Shown here piece by piece: positions 47,172 to 59,224 of a stretch of 64,000 bases of DNA. This stretch comes from Ipomoea triloba (lineage: Eukaryota; Streptophyta; Magnoliopsida; Solanales; Convolvulaceae), in contig NC_044920.1 in assembly GCF_003576645.1 (NCBI RefSeq), positions 6,412,497 through 6,476,496 on the forward strand. Reading direction: 5' to 3'. The translations under genes were made by a program, and so were the position numbers. The stretch's first letter is position 1. Each line of letters begins with the position of its first letter. A model generated the notes under the pieces. That model ran no database searches and was not told where the DNA came from. It was given only the letters and a program-made list of their open reading frames with translations.

Positions 47172-50100
47172 AGAAGGCGTTAGCGAGGAAATAGTTCGAC
47201 TAAAATTATTTCCATTTTCAGTTATAGGAGAGGCAGCACGATGGTTGGAAAGCCAAGACGACAATCATTTCAGAACGTGGCAACAGTTGCATCTCGAATT
47301 CATGAACGAGTTCTTTCCCATTACAAAAACTATGAGGATTAGAAGGCTGATACAAGAATTCAAACAAGGAAGACTTGAAAGTTTGGGAGAGGCTTGGCGA
47401 AGATTTAAAGTTCTTAAAAGGCAGTGCCCACAAGATCTGATGCACCCATGGGACATGATTAGCTCATTCTATGGAGGGTTGACGGATGAAGGAAAGATGT
47501 CGCTTGACTCATCCTCCAGCGGTGCCTTTGTCTCCCTAGCGTTGCAAGAGGCTGAGGAACTGATCGAGAGAATATCTAAAAACACATCCTGTTGGTATGA
47601 ACGAAGAGGAGATCATGGAGGAATTTATGAAGTTGATAATCGAGTGGCAAGTGAGGCCAAAATCGAAGCAATGAATCACGAAATCAAAAAGCTACAGGCT
47701 ATGGTAGAAAAAATGGAAGGAAAACCCAAGCCTTGCATGGCATTAGCACTTTATTGTAATATCTGTGGAGGACCTCATGACACCAATATTTGCACTTCTA
47801 CGTCTGCATCTGAACAAGTTAAGGCGGTAGATTATCAAAGGAACTCCAACTTCAATGCTTATGGACAAAACCAAAGATCAAACAACAATTGGAAACAGGG
47901 AGAGGGTTGGAACAATAACAACAATGATGGATATCAAGCGCAAAGACAGTACGATTATGGACACAAGCCTGCATATGGACAAAATGACAAGAACATACTG
48001 ATGTACAATCAAAACTAAGGAAATGGAAATCAAATGACCCAGTTCAGGCCACAATATGACTCTCAACTTGATTTTACTCAACAGAGAAGGGATGACATCC
48101 ATGAGGTAGATGAAAGACTTACAAGGACGATCATGGAACTCAAAAATGATCGGGCAAATCTGAAACAAGAAATTACTCAAGAGATTAGACAAGAAATTTC
48201 TAGTCTTCGCCAAGAGTCTAAGGCTACACTAAAGACAATTGAGAATCAAATCTCTCAGATGTTTAAGATGATGTCAGATCGACACTACGGACAACTCCCA
48301 AGCAACACTGAAAACAACCCGAAAGAGAGAGTCAACGCCATTGATGCCAAAGAAGAAACACATGAGAAATGTGATCCAATGGATGCTATTTGTGGAACTT
48401 GTCAATGTAAGGTAGACGACCAAAGAAACAAGACTACCTCTTGTAGTCTTAATCTTGAATTAAAAAATGCAAACAGTTCATGCACCATATCAATGAAGGA
48501 ACGCAAGGAGGAAACCACTTCGGAAGAAGGCCCGAAAGAAAAGGAACTACCAAGAGACAACGTCAAAAGCTCAAAAGAAAAGGAAACAGCTCGAGAAGGT
48601 AAATTTAAAGCTTTTATTCGAAAATTCTTCAATAGCAAAGAATGCCGTGAGTTGTTTAAGAATGACATTTGTGATAATATTACATGTTTAAGCGAAGAAT
48701 CTTCGGCTTGTTTGACTGAGGGAAACCCCAGAAAGAAGGGTGACCCNGAACGAGTTCTTTCCCATTACAAAAACTATGAGGATTAGAAGGCTGATACAAG
48801 AATTCAAACAAGGAAGACTTGAAAGTTTGGGAGAGGCTTGGCGAAGATTTAAAGTTCTTAAAAGGCAGTGCCCACAAGATCTGATGCACCCATGGGACAT
48901 GATTAGCTCATTCTATGGAGGGTTGACGGATGAAGGAAAGATGTCGCTTGACTCATCCTCCAGCGGTGCCTTTGTCTCCCTAGCGTTGCAAGAGGCTGAG
49001 GAACTGATCGAGAGAATATCTAAAAACACATCCTGTTGGTATGAACGAAGAGGAGATCATGGAGGAATTTATGAAGTTGATAATCGAGTGGCAAGTGAGG
49101 CCAAAATCGAAGCAATGAATCACGAAATCAAAAAGCTACAGGCTATGGTAGAAAAAATGGAAGGAAAACCCAAGCCTTGCATGGCATTAGCACTTTATTG
49201 TAATATCTGTGGAGGACCTCATGACACCAATATTTGCACTTCTACGTCTGCATCTGAACAAGTTAAGGCGGTAGATTATCAAAGGAACTCCAACTTCAAT
49301 GCTTATGGACAAAACCAAAGATCAAACAACAATTGGAAACAGGGAGAGGGTTGGAACAATAACAACAATGATGGATATCAAGCGCAAAGACAGTACGATT
49401 ATGGACACAAGCCTGCATATGGACAAAATGACAAGAACATACTGATGTACAATCAAAACTAAGGAAATGGAAATCAAATGACCCAGTTCAGGCCACAATA
49501 TGACTCTCAACTTGATTTTACTCAACAGAGAAGGGATGACATCCATGAGGTAGATGAAAGACTTACAAGGACGATCATGGAACTCAAAAATGATCGGGCA
49601 AATCTGAAACAAGAAATTACTCAAGAGATTAGACAAGAAATTTCTAGTCTTCGCCAAGAGTCTAAGGCTACACTAAAGACAATTGAGAATCAAATCTCTC
49701 AGATGTTTAAGATGATGTCAGATCGACACTACGGACAACTCCCAAGCAACACTGAAAACAACCCGAAAGAGAGAGTCAACGCCATTGATGCCAAAGAAGA
49801 AACACATGAGAAATGTGATCCAATGGATGCTATTTGTGGAACTTGTCAATGTAAGGTAGACGACCAAAGAAACAAGACTACCTCTTGTAGTCTTAATCTT
49901 GAATTAAAAAATGCAAACAGTTCATGCACCATATCAATGAAGGAACGCAAGGAGGAAACCACTTCGGAAGAAGGCCCGAAAGAAAAGGAACTACCAAGAG
50001 ACAACGTCAAAAGCTCAAAAGAAAAGGAAACAGCTCGAGAAGGTAAATTTAAAGCTTTTATTCGAAAATTCTTCAATAGCAAAGAATGCCGTGAGTTGTT

Positions 50101-50929
50101 TAAGAATGACATTTGTGATAATATTACATGTTTAAGCGAAGAATCTTCGGCTTGTTTGACTGAGGGAAACCCCAGAAAGAAAGAATCTTCGGCTTGTTTG
50201 ACTGAGGGAAACCCCAGAAAGAAGGGTGATTCGGCTTGTTTGACTGAGGGAAACCCCAGAAAGAAGGGTGACCCTGCTTGTTTGACTGAGGGAAACCCCA
50301 GAAAGAAGGGTGACCCTGGAGCTTTGACTGAGGGAAACCCCAGAAAGAAGGGTGACCCTGGAGCTTTATTTGAGGGAAACCCCAGAAAGAAGGGTGACCC
50401 TGGAGCTTTATTAATCCCATGTTCAATACAGAACATGGAACCTAGAAACGCTCTTGCTGATCTTGGTACTTCTATCAATGTCATGTCTTTAAATCTTTTT
50501 GAAAAATTGAACCTACCACGTTTGAAACCGACGAGGCTGACTCTACGTTTGGCTGACGGAACCACACGGTATCCTGAAGGCTTAGCGGAAGATGTTCTAG
50601 TAAGAGTAGGAAAATTTCTTGTGCCTGTCGATTTTATTGTCTGTAAGATGGGAGATGATGATCCCCATGAATCCTTAATTCTTGGAAGACCATTTCTGGC
50701 TACATGTCGGGCACGAATAGATGTTAGTTCAGGAGAAATTACCCTGAGATTCGAAGGACAAGCCACGAATGATGACAAGGAAAAGGCAAAAGAAGGAGCT
50801 GATGACGATGAAATGGCAAAGGTCAAATCAAAAGTGAAACCAAAACCGAAGCGAAGGAACGATAAGCTTACTTGGAAAAACACGTGGGTACCAAAATGCT
50901 TCTTACCCACCACCAAGGAATTCGATTGA
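47172..50929 (+). pseudogene. Athila-like gag-protease (N-truncated, one nonsense codon, partly duplicated by assembly)
   Basis: From about 47172 the frame reads VSEEIVRLKLFPFSVIGEAA (Retrotrans_gag), WQQLHLEFMNEFFP, the zinc knuckle CNICGGPHDTNIC, and a coiled-coil region (LKQEITQEIRQEISSLRQES). A TAA at 48016 (second copy 49460) interrupts it. After the minisatellite the retropepsin reads ALADLGTSINVMSLNLFEKL, ESLILGRPFLATCRARID, ending TGA 50927. Gag packages RNA and the protease matures it. 48748-50190 repeats 47304-48746 after the N, so only one copy is real. The Asp of the protease D-L-G motif is kept. Confidence 0.88.
50134..50410 (+). repeat. In-frame minisatellite in the gag-protease linker
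   Basis: About seven units of 42-45 bp encode variants of ACLTEGNPRKKGDP. Units drift from SACLTEG to GALTEG to GALFEG and merge into GALLIPCSIQN at the start of the protease. All units keep the frame. Confidence 0.93.
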
Positions 50930-52053
50930 ATTCAAACCAAGGTATAATGCGTCTAGCCAATGACGTAAATCGTGGCGCTACTTGGGAGGCAACCCAAGAT
51001 TTTAATAAAATGCTTTACATTATTGCTATGCTTTCGTTTTTAATGTTTTTGTTCTAATAAATTGCTACAATCATATGAAACCATGTTTTGAGGACTAATT
51101 TGTAGGATTCGAGACTAGAAATTGCTTTGGAAGAGCTTAAACTGGATATAGGTATGGAAGGCAAGGCCCAAAATTAGAAGAAAACGATGCAGTGGACCTA
51201 CACGAGGCTCACACGTGTATAGCCGTGCGTGGGAACGAGGCAGTAGCCTCCCACGCACGCTCACACGCGTGTTGCCATGCGTGGGAGCGAGGCAGAGAGC
51301 TCCCACGCACGGTCACACGAGTGTGACCGGCGTGGAGGCCCCTACGGGTTTAAAACCCTTGTTCGGCCATCCCACCTTATTTTGCTCCCAAAATCAATTT
51401 TTCTCTTCTCTTCTCCACGCAAGGAAGAACCAAACTCAAGGTTTGAACATACTTCTCACTTTTTACCATTCAAAGAAGATTAAAACGTCAACATCAAGGT
51501 AATCTTTCATCTTTTTGACTCTTTATCCTTGAATATTCATGAGTTTGGAAGAGTTTGAATGTGAAATTTATTTTACATTGCCTTGCATGATTTTGAATGA
51601 TTAAATTGGTTATAATGCTTCATAGAACTATCCTTTAATGTTTTCTTTCACTATTGATGGTTACATTGATGGATTGTTGTATATTCTTGAACTTCAAGTA
51701 TGAACACCATTGATGAACAAATGGGTTTGTTAAATTTCTTGTTGAAATTATGAAATTGATGCTTGAATTGATGAGTAAACTTGCTATAGAACTATTATAT
51801 GTCATCAATTTGACTTTTCACATGCTACATTACCCAAATTGAATTTTCAATTTCAAAACCCTAATTTTGAATTTGGGGAAGAAGATGAAGTTGACTTTTT
51901 GAAATTCTTGACTTTTGTAGTTGACTTCTTATTTGACTATCAAATTGATATATCTTATGATGAATTTATGCATGTGTGTGATAATGGAATGATATTGTTG
52001 ATATTCTTATGCTTGAAATTGTCCAAAATATAGGGGAAACTATGGCAAAATGT
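50930..52053 (+). other. Noncoding Athila segment where pol should be
   Basis: After the protease come TTGGGAGGCAACCCAAG (50979) and a GC-rich block with several ACACGCGTGT-like motifs (51200-51340). AT-rich sequence follows. No RT, RNase H or integrase motif is found in any frame. Confidence 0.65.
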
Positions 52054-52277
52054 TCGGAAATTCTTAGCCCTATATGTTTGAAATCCATTATCTTTTCGGA
52101 AATTCTTAGCCCTATATGTTTGAAATCCATTATCTTGACGGAAATTCTTAGCCCTATATGTTTGAAATCCATTATCTTGACAAAAATTCTTAGCCCTATA
52201 TGTTTGAAATCCATTATCTTGACAAGGAATCTTAGCCCTATATGTTTGAAATCCATTATCTTGACAAGGAATTTTAC
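52054..52277 (+). repeat. About 41-bp minisatellite upstream of the env-position ORF
   Basis: Five near-identical units with AATTCTTAGCCCTATATGTT and GAAATCCATTATCTT. It lies 65 bp before the ORF start. ORFs on both strands through it are repeat artefacts. Confidence 0.95.
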
Positions 52278-52341
52278 ACAAATATAATGGTGACTTATTC
52301 AAAGCCAATTACCATGAATGATAATTTTTATAATTTGTAGG

Positions 52342-53641
52342 ATGGGACGCTCGAAAGAAATTGCAAAGAAATCAAAACATGATGTAGGAGAATCGAGTCG
52401 ATCAAGGACACGGCAGCACACTACAGCTCAACAGGCTATACAAGAGCCGGGATCAAGGTCACTACGACACTTGACACCTATTCAACTCGCAACAGTAGAC
52501 AACTATAAAGGAAAGCAGCTTTCTGTTGGCCGTCACTTTGAGGATAATGTTTTAAGAGAATTTGGTTGTTTGCAAGAAGTGAATATGCTCCTTAGGCACC
52601 CACAGCTCCGCTATCTGTTTCAGTGGAGAGGACCCACCTATGCGCCTGTCACCTATGAATTCTTGGCNGCTCCGCTATCTGTTTCAGTGGAGAGGACCCA
52701 CCTATGCACCTGTCACCTATGAATTCTTGGCGACCCTAGAGATTAGAAGGGAAGTCAACGATGCAAGGGAGTCTATTTCATTCACTCTTTTCGGCAACCA
52801 CTACAGTATGTCTGTTAACACTTTAGGTGTTACACTCGGTTTTCATGATGCAACAAGCGTGTCCATGCCTTATTTCAGAGATTTCAAAGAAGATTTTGAT
52901 TCAGATGAAGTTGCTAGACGATACTGGAGAAGCATCACAAACAATGCCCCATACAACTCTTCAAACTTGAAGGCAAAGCTCATCACCCGAAATGCTTTGA
53001 AGGCTATCAGATTAGCCTTTGCTATAAATCTCTCTGGACGAACCACGAATAGAAACAAGGTATACAAGCAGGACTTATTCTACATGTGGTGCATGGAGAA
53101 TGATGTCAGTATCAACATGGGCGTTCAGGCTAGGAAATGGCTCCAGACCCAGCTAAAGCCAAAGGTTCAGACTGTGTTTATTGGACCTTTTGTTTCTAAG
53201 TTGTGCATTGGGTTGGGCCTACTGGACCGGTTGATGGGGGAGAGATCTGATGGTTGCTCAATTTCTTTTACCGTGGGAGAGTTCTTTGCCGCAGAACTAA
53301 GGCTTGGAGGTGATGATGCACCCGATTTAAATGCTTCTGATAATGATGATGAGGACGAGGAAGAGAATGAGGAGGAAGACGCTGCACAGGAGCAAGGCCC
53401 AACTCCAATGGAGTGGACCGCGTCGCAAAATTTTCATAGACAGCTACATGAGGAACAAATGAACTATTGGCGTGAGGAGCATACTTGGCAGGAAGGCCAT
53501 TTCACATCCATCTCCGCAAGACAGGATGTTCACACCGAGGATCTCAACCGCATGAGACAAGCGGTGGAGAATAATGATAGAAGAATTGCCGCTCTTGAAG
53601 CTCGATTCGACAGGCAATTTCATCCCTTCGGTGATGAGTGA
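52342..53641 (+). CDS. Athila ORF1-family protein in env-like position
   Basis: ATG 52342 (MGRSKEIAKKSKHDVGESSR) opens a frame with VGRHFEDNVLREFGC, LFQWRGPTYAPVTYEF, SVNTLGVTLGFHD, FYMWCMENDVSINMG and a C-terminal acidic run (DNDDEDEEENEEED) before a coiled-coil tail ending HPFGDE, TGA 53639. It resembles the Athila ORF-1 / putative plant transposon protein family, whose function is unknown. TTTGTAG just before the ATG could be a splice acceptor for a subgenomic mRNA. The N at 52668 is followed by a 64-bp duplicate (52605-52667 repeated), so the apparent interruption is an assembly fault and the ORF is probably intact at about 410 residues. Confidence 0.8.
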
Positions 53642-55690
53642 TACCTTCCTCAACTATTCTCGGTCCTGACTGATTAACACTTGATTATGAGTTCTGTGAC
53701 TTGGGTTACTATGATTGCTGGTCCCGTCTGAACATTAGGATCCCTATGCGTGGGGTTCCGACTTTTATTTCTTTTGTTTCTTTTCTATGCTTTACTTTAC
53801 TTTATTGCTTTATGTTATTTAATTTCCAACTGTTTTACTTATCCGCATTTATATTTGAATAATTCTTCTTATTTACATGCTTTATTATTTATGTTTCTGC
53901 TTTTATATTTCTATCAGTTTATAATAATTGAATAGTACTCCGAAAACCCTTTTTGTATGTTATGTCTCCATTTCTTATAGAGCATCTATAACGGGAGCAG
54001 GCCTATGCTGGAAGCTAAAGTGTGGAAATATTTTCTTTATAGTTTTGTGTATGAGTATACTTAAGTTTACCATGATTAATAGGATCGTTTAATGCATACC
54101 CTTTATCCCAGAGCAATTTCCAAAGTGTGGAAAGGGATTTTTAATTGTCTATCCTTAGAATCCCTGTTTCGTTCCTTTACCCTGTACGTATAGAAACATC
54201 GAGGACGATGTTTACTCTAAAGTGTGGAAAGAGGGATGCATACTTGGTTTATCCTCTTATCCCTTTTCTAATTTTAAGCCCCGTTTTGATCTTTAAAGTG
54301 TGGAAATATTTTCTTTATAGTTTTGTGTATGAGTATACTTAAGTTTACCATGATTAATAGGATCGTTTAATGCATACCCTTTATCCCAGAGCAATTTCCA
54401 AAGTGTGGAAAGGGATTTTTATTTGTCTATCCTTAGAATCCCTGTTTCGTTCTTTTACCCTGTACGTATAGAAACATCGAGGACGATGTTTACTCTAAAG
54501 TGTGGAAAGGACGCACTTTGTGCTTTACATGCTTACATGCTTAATATTAGAAGTTGAAGCTCTTGGGAATGATAAGCGGGTGCATTTGCAGTTTTGAAAA
54601 GAGAGTTATTATTTGTGTTATCTAGGGAGAATTTTGACTAGATGCCCAAAAATTTTTACTCTCGAAATATCTTTGAGGAAGTTACTTTTCGCACCCATGA
54701 GAGAGTTTAGAGCCAAATAAGTTTATATTCTTGCCTGCTTGCATGATGTTCACCTCTTATTTACGTAGGACCTTAGTCAAGGATCTCTCGAAGTGGGAGT
54801 GTGCACTCTTTAATTTGAGAAAGATAAAACTAGCGAGGCCCGGAATTGAACTAACCTTGGTAGGGCATGGGGCAAAAGGTGAGCCTAATGGTGAGCTTAA
54901 TGAGAAAACAAAACCCTTGAACATTAAATAGAAAAAGGCATGAGGGGTTGACACGAGGAGAAGTCGAAAAGGCAAAAGGCCAAGCACCAAAAGAGTTTAA
55001 AAAATTGAGGGAAGCCAATTCGTTGGGTTGTGTCCAAATCATAGTCTTCGGTAAGCAAAAAGCTTTATCTAGAGTCGGTTGTTCACATAAAAAGATCCCA
55101 AGAATTGAGAAAATAGAGCTGAGGTGAGCCGCTTTGCTAGGATTCGAGTACCCATTGCACTGACCTTCGAAAAAGCATGGATCTCCATGTGAAGTCGGGT
55201 GGCTCGATGACGTTATCCTAGGAAGTGAGAAGAAAGAGGGACCGCGCTAAGCCAAAAGCGGTGAGTGGTCCATGCCCCTACCCTCATTTACATTTACATT
55301 GGGCTTTGGCGTATAATGATGGAAAGTTGATTAGCTAGTGCACATCGTTCCCACTAGTGGGATCGGCTAGAGTCCCTATTTAAATAAAAGGTGAACCGAA
55401 ACTTTGGAAATGCATGCTTGCGTATGGTGCGAGAAGTGTGATCCCTTGTTTTATTTGTTTTATCTACGAAAGGTTTTTATTTCACGAAAATATTTCTTGA
55501 GTTGCTGACATCTTACCAAAATCCTTTATAGATAACACAAATGATTTCCCCCGTTTCAACAGTCTTAGACACCCATTATTTTGACTTGCCAAAAGCTTTA
55601 TTTTGCATGGGAGAGTATCTCGGAGACTTATATGCTTGGAGAGTAAAATGTCTTGCTTGAGGACAAACAAGAAGCAAAGTGTGGAAAATT
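53642..55690 (+). other. Athila 3' noncoding region with repeated polypurine-like motif
   Basis: About 2 kb without genes. AAAGTGTGGAAA or a close match occurs at 54017, 54122, 54219, 54295, 54400, 54497 and finally at 55676, directly before the LTR. A roughly 278-bp segment is tandemly repeated (54017 and 54295). Confidence 0.75.
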
Positions 55691-56437
55691 TGATAAGACT
55701 CCGAGATACCCTTATTTCAGGCACATTTTAGGGTGTTTTATCGCGTCTATAGCATCCTTATTTGGTAAATTATGTGCGTAAATGTTTGAAAATCACTAAC
55801 TGATGCACAGAAGCTACTTATAGCTTAAAAGAAGTAAAACAGGAGCCCCGGGAGCAAATAGGACCAAAAAATGAGCTTAAAAAGCAAACCAGGCAAAAGT
55901 GGAGCCCCGGAGGACCAATCTGGAAGGCCACACGCGTGTGAGCAAGCGTGGAAACTTTCCAGAAGCTCCCCACGCACACTCACACGCGTGTGAGAGGCGT
56001 GGAGGCGTGTTGCGCGAATTTCAGCTAGGGTTGTCATTTCGGAGACTATTTAAACCCCTTTGATGAATTTCCAGAGGAGGATTCCAGAATTTTAGTTTTC
56101 CCTTTTCTTAGTTTTTCCTTTGGAGAACTTTCTCCATTTTTTCCTAGTTTCTAGATTAGATCAATCTCCATTGTAGAAGACAGCAAGCTTGGATTGAAGA
56201 TCTTCTTCTCTCTAGGTGATCTCTATTTCATTTCTATAATTTTAGTAATCTTATTCTTAGATTAAATTAGCTTTTGCTTGCATTTCATATCATGAGTAGC
56301 TAATTTAGTCTAGGGATTTGGATTGTGTGATTGAATATTGCTTTTGTGATGATCTTATTTCTATATCTTGGATCTATGAGTTTGTGTTGATGGATTATCT
56401 ATTCTTGTCTTTTGATTGTTGTTTTGATGAGATCTTG
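55691..56437 (+). repeat. First, incomplete assembly copy of the Athila 3' LTR
   Basis: Starts TGATAAGACTCCGAG after the polypurine tract and breaks at the single N (56438). The same LTR is complete from 57912. Confidence 0.85.
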
Positions 56438-56438
56438 N

Positions 56439-58658
56439 TAAAGTGTGGAAAGAGGGATGCATACTTGGTTTATCCTCTTATCCCTTTTCTAATTTTAAGC
56501 CCCGTTTTGATCTTTAAAGTGTGGAAATATTTTCTTTATAGTTTTGTGTATGAGTATACTTAAGTTTACCATGATTAATAGGATCGTTTAATGCATACCC
56601 TTTATCCCAGAGCAATTTCCAAAGTGTGGAAAGGGATTTTTAATTGTCTATCCTTAGAATCCCTGTTTCGTTCCTTTACCCTGTACGTATAGAAACATCG
56701 AGGACGATGTTTACTCTAAAGTGTGGAAAGGACGCACTTTGTGCTTTACATGCTTACATGCTTAATATTAGAAGTTGAAGCTCTTGGGAATGATAAGCGG
56801 GTGCATTTGCAGTTTTGAAAAGAGAGTTATTATTTGTGTTATCTAGGGAGAATTTTGACTAGATGCCCAAAAATTTTTACTCTCGAAATATCTTTGAGGA
56901 AGTTACTTTTCGCACCCATGAGAGAGTTTAGAGCCAAATAAGTTTATATTCTTGCCTGCTTGCATGATGTTCACCTCTTATTTACGTAGGACCTTAGTCA
57001 AGGATCTCTCGAAGTGGGAGTGTGCACTCTTTAATTTGAGAAAGATAAAACTAGCGAGGCCCGGAATTGAACTAACCTTGGTAGGGCATGGGGCAAAAGG
57101 TGAGCCTAATGGTGAGCTTAATGAGAAAACAAAACCCTTGAACATTAAATAGAAAAAGGCATGAGGGGTTGACACGAGGAGAAGTCGAAAAGGCAAAAGG
57201 CCAAGCACCAAAAGAGTTTAAAAAATTGAGGGAAGCCAATTCGTTGGGTTGTGTCCAAATCATAGTCTTCGGTAAGCAAAAAGCTTTATCTAGAGTCGGT
57301 TGTTCACATAAAAAGATCCCAAGAATTGAGAAAATAGAGCTGAGGTGAGCCGCTTTGCTAGGATTCGAGTACCCATTGCACTGACCTTCGAAAAAGCATG
57401 GATCTCCATGTGAAGTCGGGTGGCTCGATGACGTTATCCTAGGAAGTGAGAAGAAAGAGGGACCGCGCTAAGCCAAAAGCGGTGAGTGGTCCATGCCCCT
57501 ACCCTCATTTACATTTACATTGGGCTTTGGCGTATAATGATGGAAAGTTGATTAGCTAGTGCACATCGTTCCCACTAGTGGGATCGGCTAGAGTCCCTAT
57601 TTAAATAAAAGGTGAACCGAAACTTTGGAAATGCATGCTTGCGTATGGTGCGAGAAGTGTGATCCCTTGTTTTATTTGTTTTATCTACGAAAGGTTTTTA
57701 TTTCACGAAAATATTTCTTGAGTTGCTGACATCTTACCAAAATCCTTTATAGATAACACAAATGATTTCCCCCGTTTCAACAGTCTTAGACACCCATTAT
57801 TTTGACTTGCCAAAAGCTTTATTTTGCATGGGAGAGTATCTCGGAGACTTATATGCTTGGAGAGTAAAATGTCTTGCTTGAGGACAAACAAGAAGCAAAG
57901 TGTGGAAAATTTGATAAGACTCCGAGATACCCTTATTTCAGGCACATTTTAGGGTGTTTTATCGCGTCTATAGCATCCTTATTTGGTAAATTATGTGCGT
58001 AAATGTTTGAAAATCACTAACTGATGCACAGAAGCTACTTATAGCTTAAAAGAAGTAAAACAGGAGCCCCGGGAGCAAATAGGACCAAAAAATGAGCTTA
58101 AAAAGCAAACCAGGCAAAAGTGGAGCCCCGGAGGACCAATCTGGAAGGCCACACGCGTGTGAGCAAGCGTGGAAACTTTCCAGAAGCTCCCCACGCACAC
58201 TCACACGCGTGTGAGAGGCGTGGAGGCGTGTTGCGCGAATTTCAGCTAGGGTTGTCATTTCGGAGACTATTTAAACCCCTTTGATGAATTTCCAGAGGAG
58301 GATTCCAGAATTTTAGTTTTCCCTTTTCTTAGTTTTTCCTTTGGAGAACTTTCTCCATTTTTTCCTAGTTTCTAGATTAGATCAATCTCCATTGTAGAAG
58401 ACAGCAAGCTTGGATTGAAGATCTTCTTCTCTCTAGGTGATCTCTATTTCATTTCTATAATTTTAGTAATCTTATTCTTAGATTAAATTAGCTTTTGCTT
58501 GCATTTCATATCATGAGTAGCTAATTTAGTCTAGGGATTTGGATTGTGTGATTGAATATTGCTTTTGTGATGATCTTATTTCTATATCTTGGATCTATGA
58601 GTTTGTGTTGATGGATTATCTATTCTTGTCTTTTGATTGTTGTTTTGATGAGATCTTG
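56439..58658 (+). repeat. Duplicate of 54218-56437 after the N at 56438 (assembly copy)
   Basis: Offset 2221 bp throughout, covering the 3' noncoding region and the first half of the LTR. Sequence beyond 58658 is unique and completes the LTR. Confidence 0.88.
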
Positions 58659-59210
58659 TTTGGATTTGGCCAATCTAGATGAGAGATTGAGTTCTTGACT
58701 CTTTCATGTCTTTGATTAGAGTTAGGATTTAAAGCTTTACGCAATCAAAGTTCCTATGGACTTCTTAAGAATAGTAGGATAGTGTGTAGCTTAAGTGTTT
58801 GATAAAATTCCTCTTAGAACTTTGGATGCTTGAAGGCACTCCTAAGTCAAAGAAGCCTTAGTACACAAGGTGGAAAAGGACTAAGACAACACACTCTTGA
58901 ATAGCCAATATCCTAGCAATCCTAATCCATGACCTTGCACTCTCACTATGCAATATTCATGAACACTATCCAATCCCTACCCCTTTTACATATTCCCAAA
59001 ATCAGTTTTACTTTACTACTCTTTTGCACTCAAACCAACCAATGAAATACACTCACACTTGCAATTCCACCCTTCACCACACTCAAGTCCTATGCATGAT
59101 CCAATCAAGTAAACTCCCGAATGTTTGACATACCTCCACGTCCCTCCTTCGAGACCGACACTCGGGGAGTCACAGACTTTCCGTTTTATCATACAAATAT
59201 CTTTTGACAT
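57912..59210 (+). mobile_element. Athila-type 3' LTR
   Basis: Begins TGATAAGACTCCGAG, contains two ACACGCGTGTG motifs (about 58151 and 58203), TTAAACCCC, and GACACTCGGGGAGTCACAGA near the end. Its length of about 1.3 kb agrees with the 1346-bp solo LTR at 9795. The exact right end is uncertain (about 59210-59250). Confidence 0.75.
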
Positions 59211-59224
59211 TTCACCCTATGCAC

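Larger units (their letters stand above)
47172..59210 (+). mobile_element. Athila-type Ty3/gypsy element, 5'-truncated, without pol
   Basis: Order: gag (partial), aspartic protease, then no RT, RNase H or integrase, an ORF in the env-like position (52342-53641), a long noncoding 3' region, a polypurine tract and one 3' LTR (57912 to about 59210). No 5' LTR is present. Apparent length is inflated by duplicates after the Ns at 48747, 52668 and 56438. Confidence 0.8.

Noticed and set aside
50134..50410. CRISPR-like array
   Set aside because: The genome is eukaryotic, units are contiguous coding minisatellite repeats without spacers, and they keep a protein frame.
49846..50916. 356-residue minus-strand ORF
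   Set aside because: Antisense shadow of the gag-protease frame, which has the knuckle and the D-L-G protease motif on the plus strand.
52054..52277. Second CRISPR-like candidate
   Set aside because: Head-to-tail 41-bp minisatellite without unique spacers.
51955..52308. Minus-strand repeat protein (QDNGFQTYRAK)n
   Set aside because: Antisense translation of the 41-bp minisatellite upstream of the Athila ORF.
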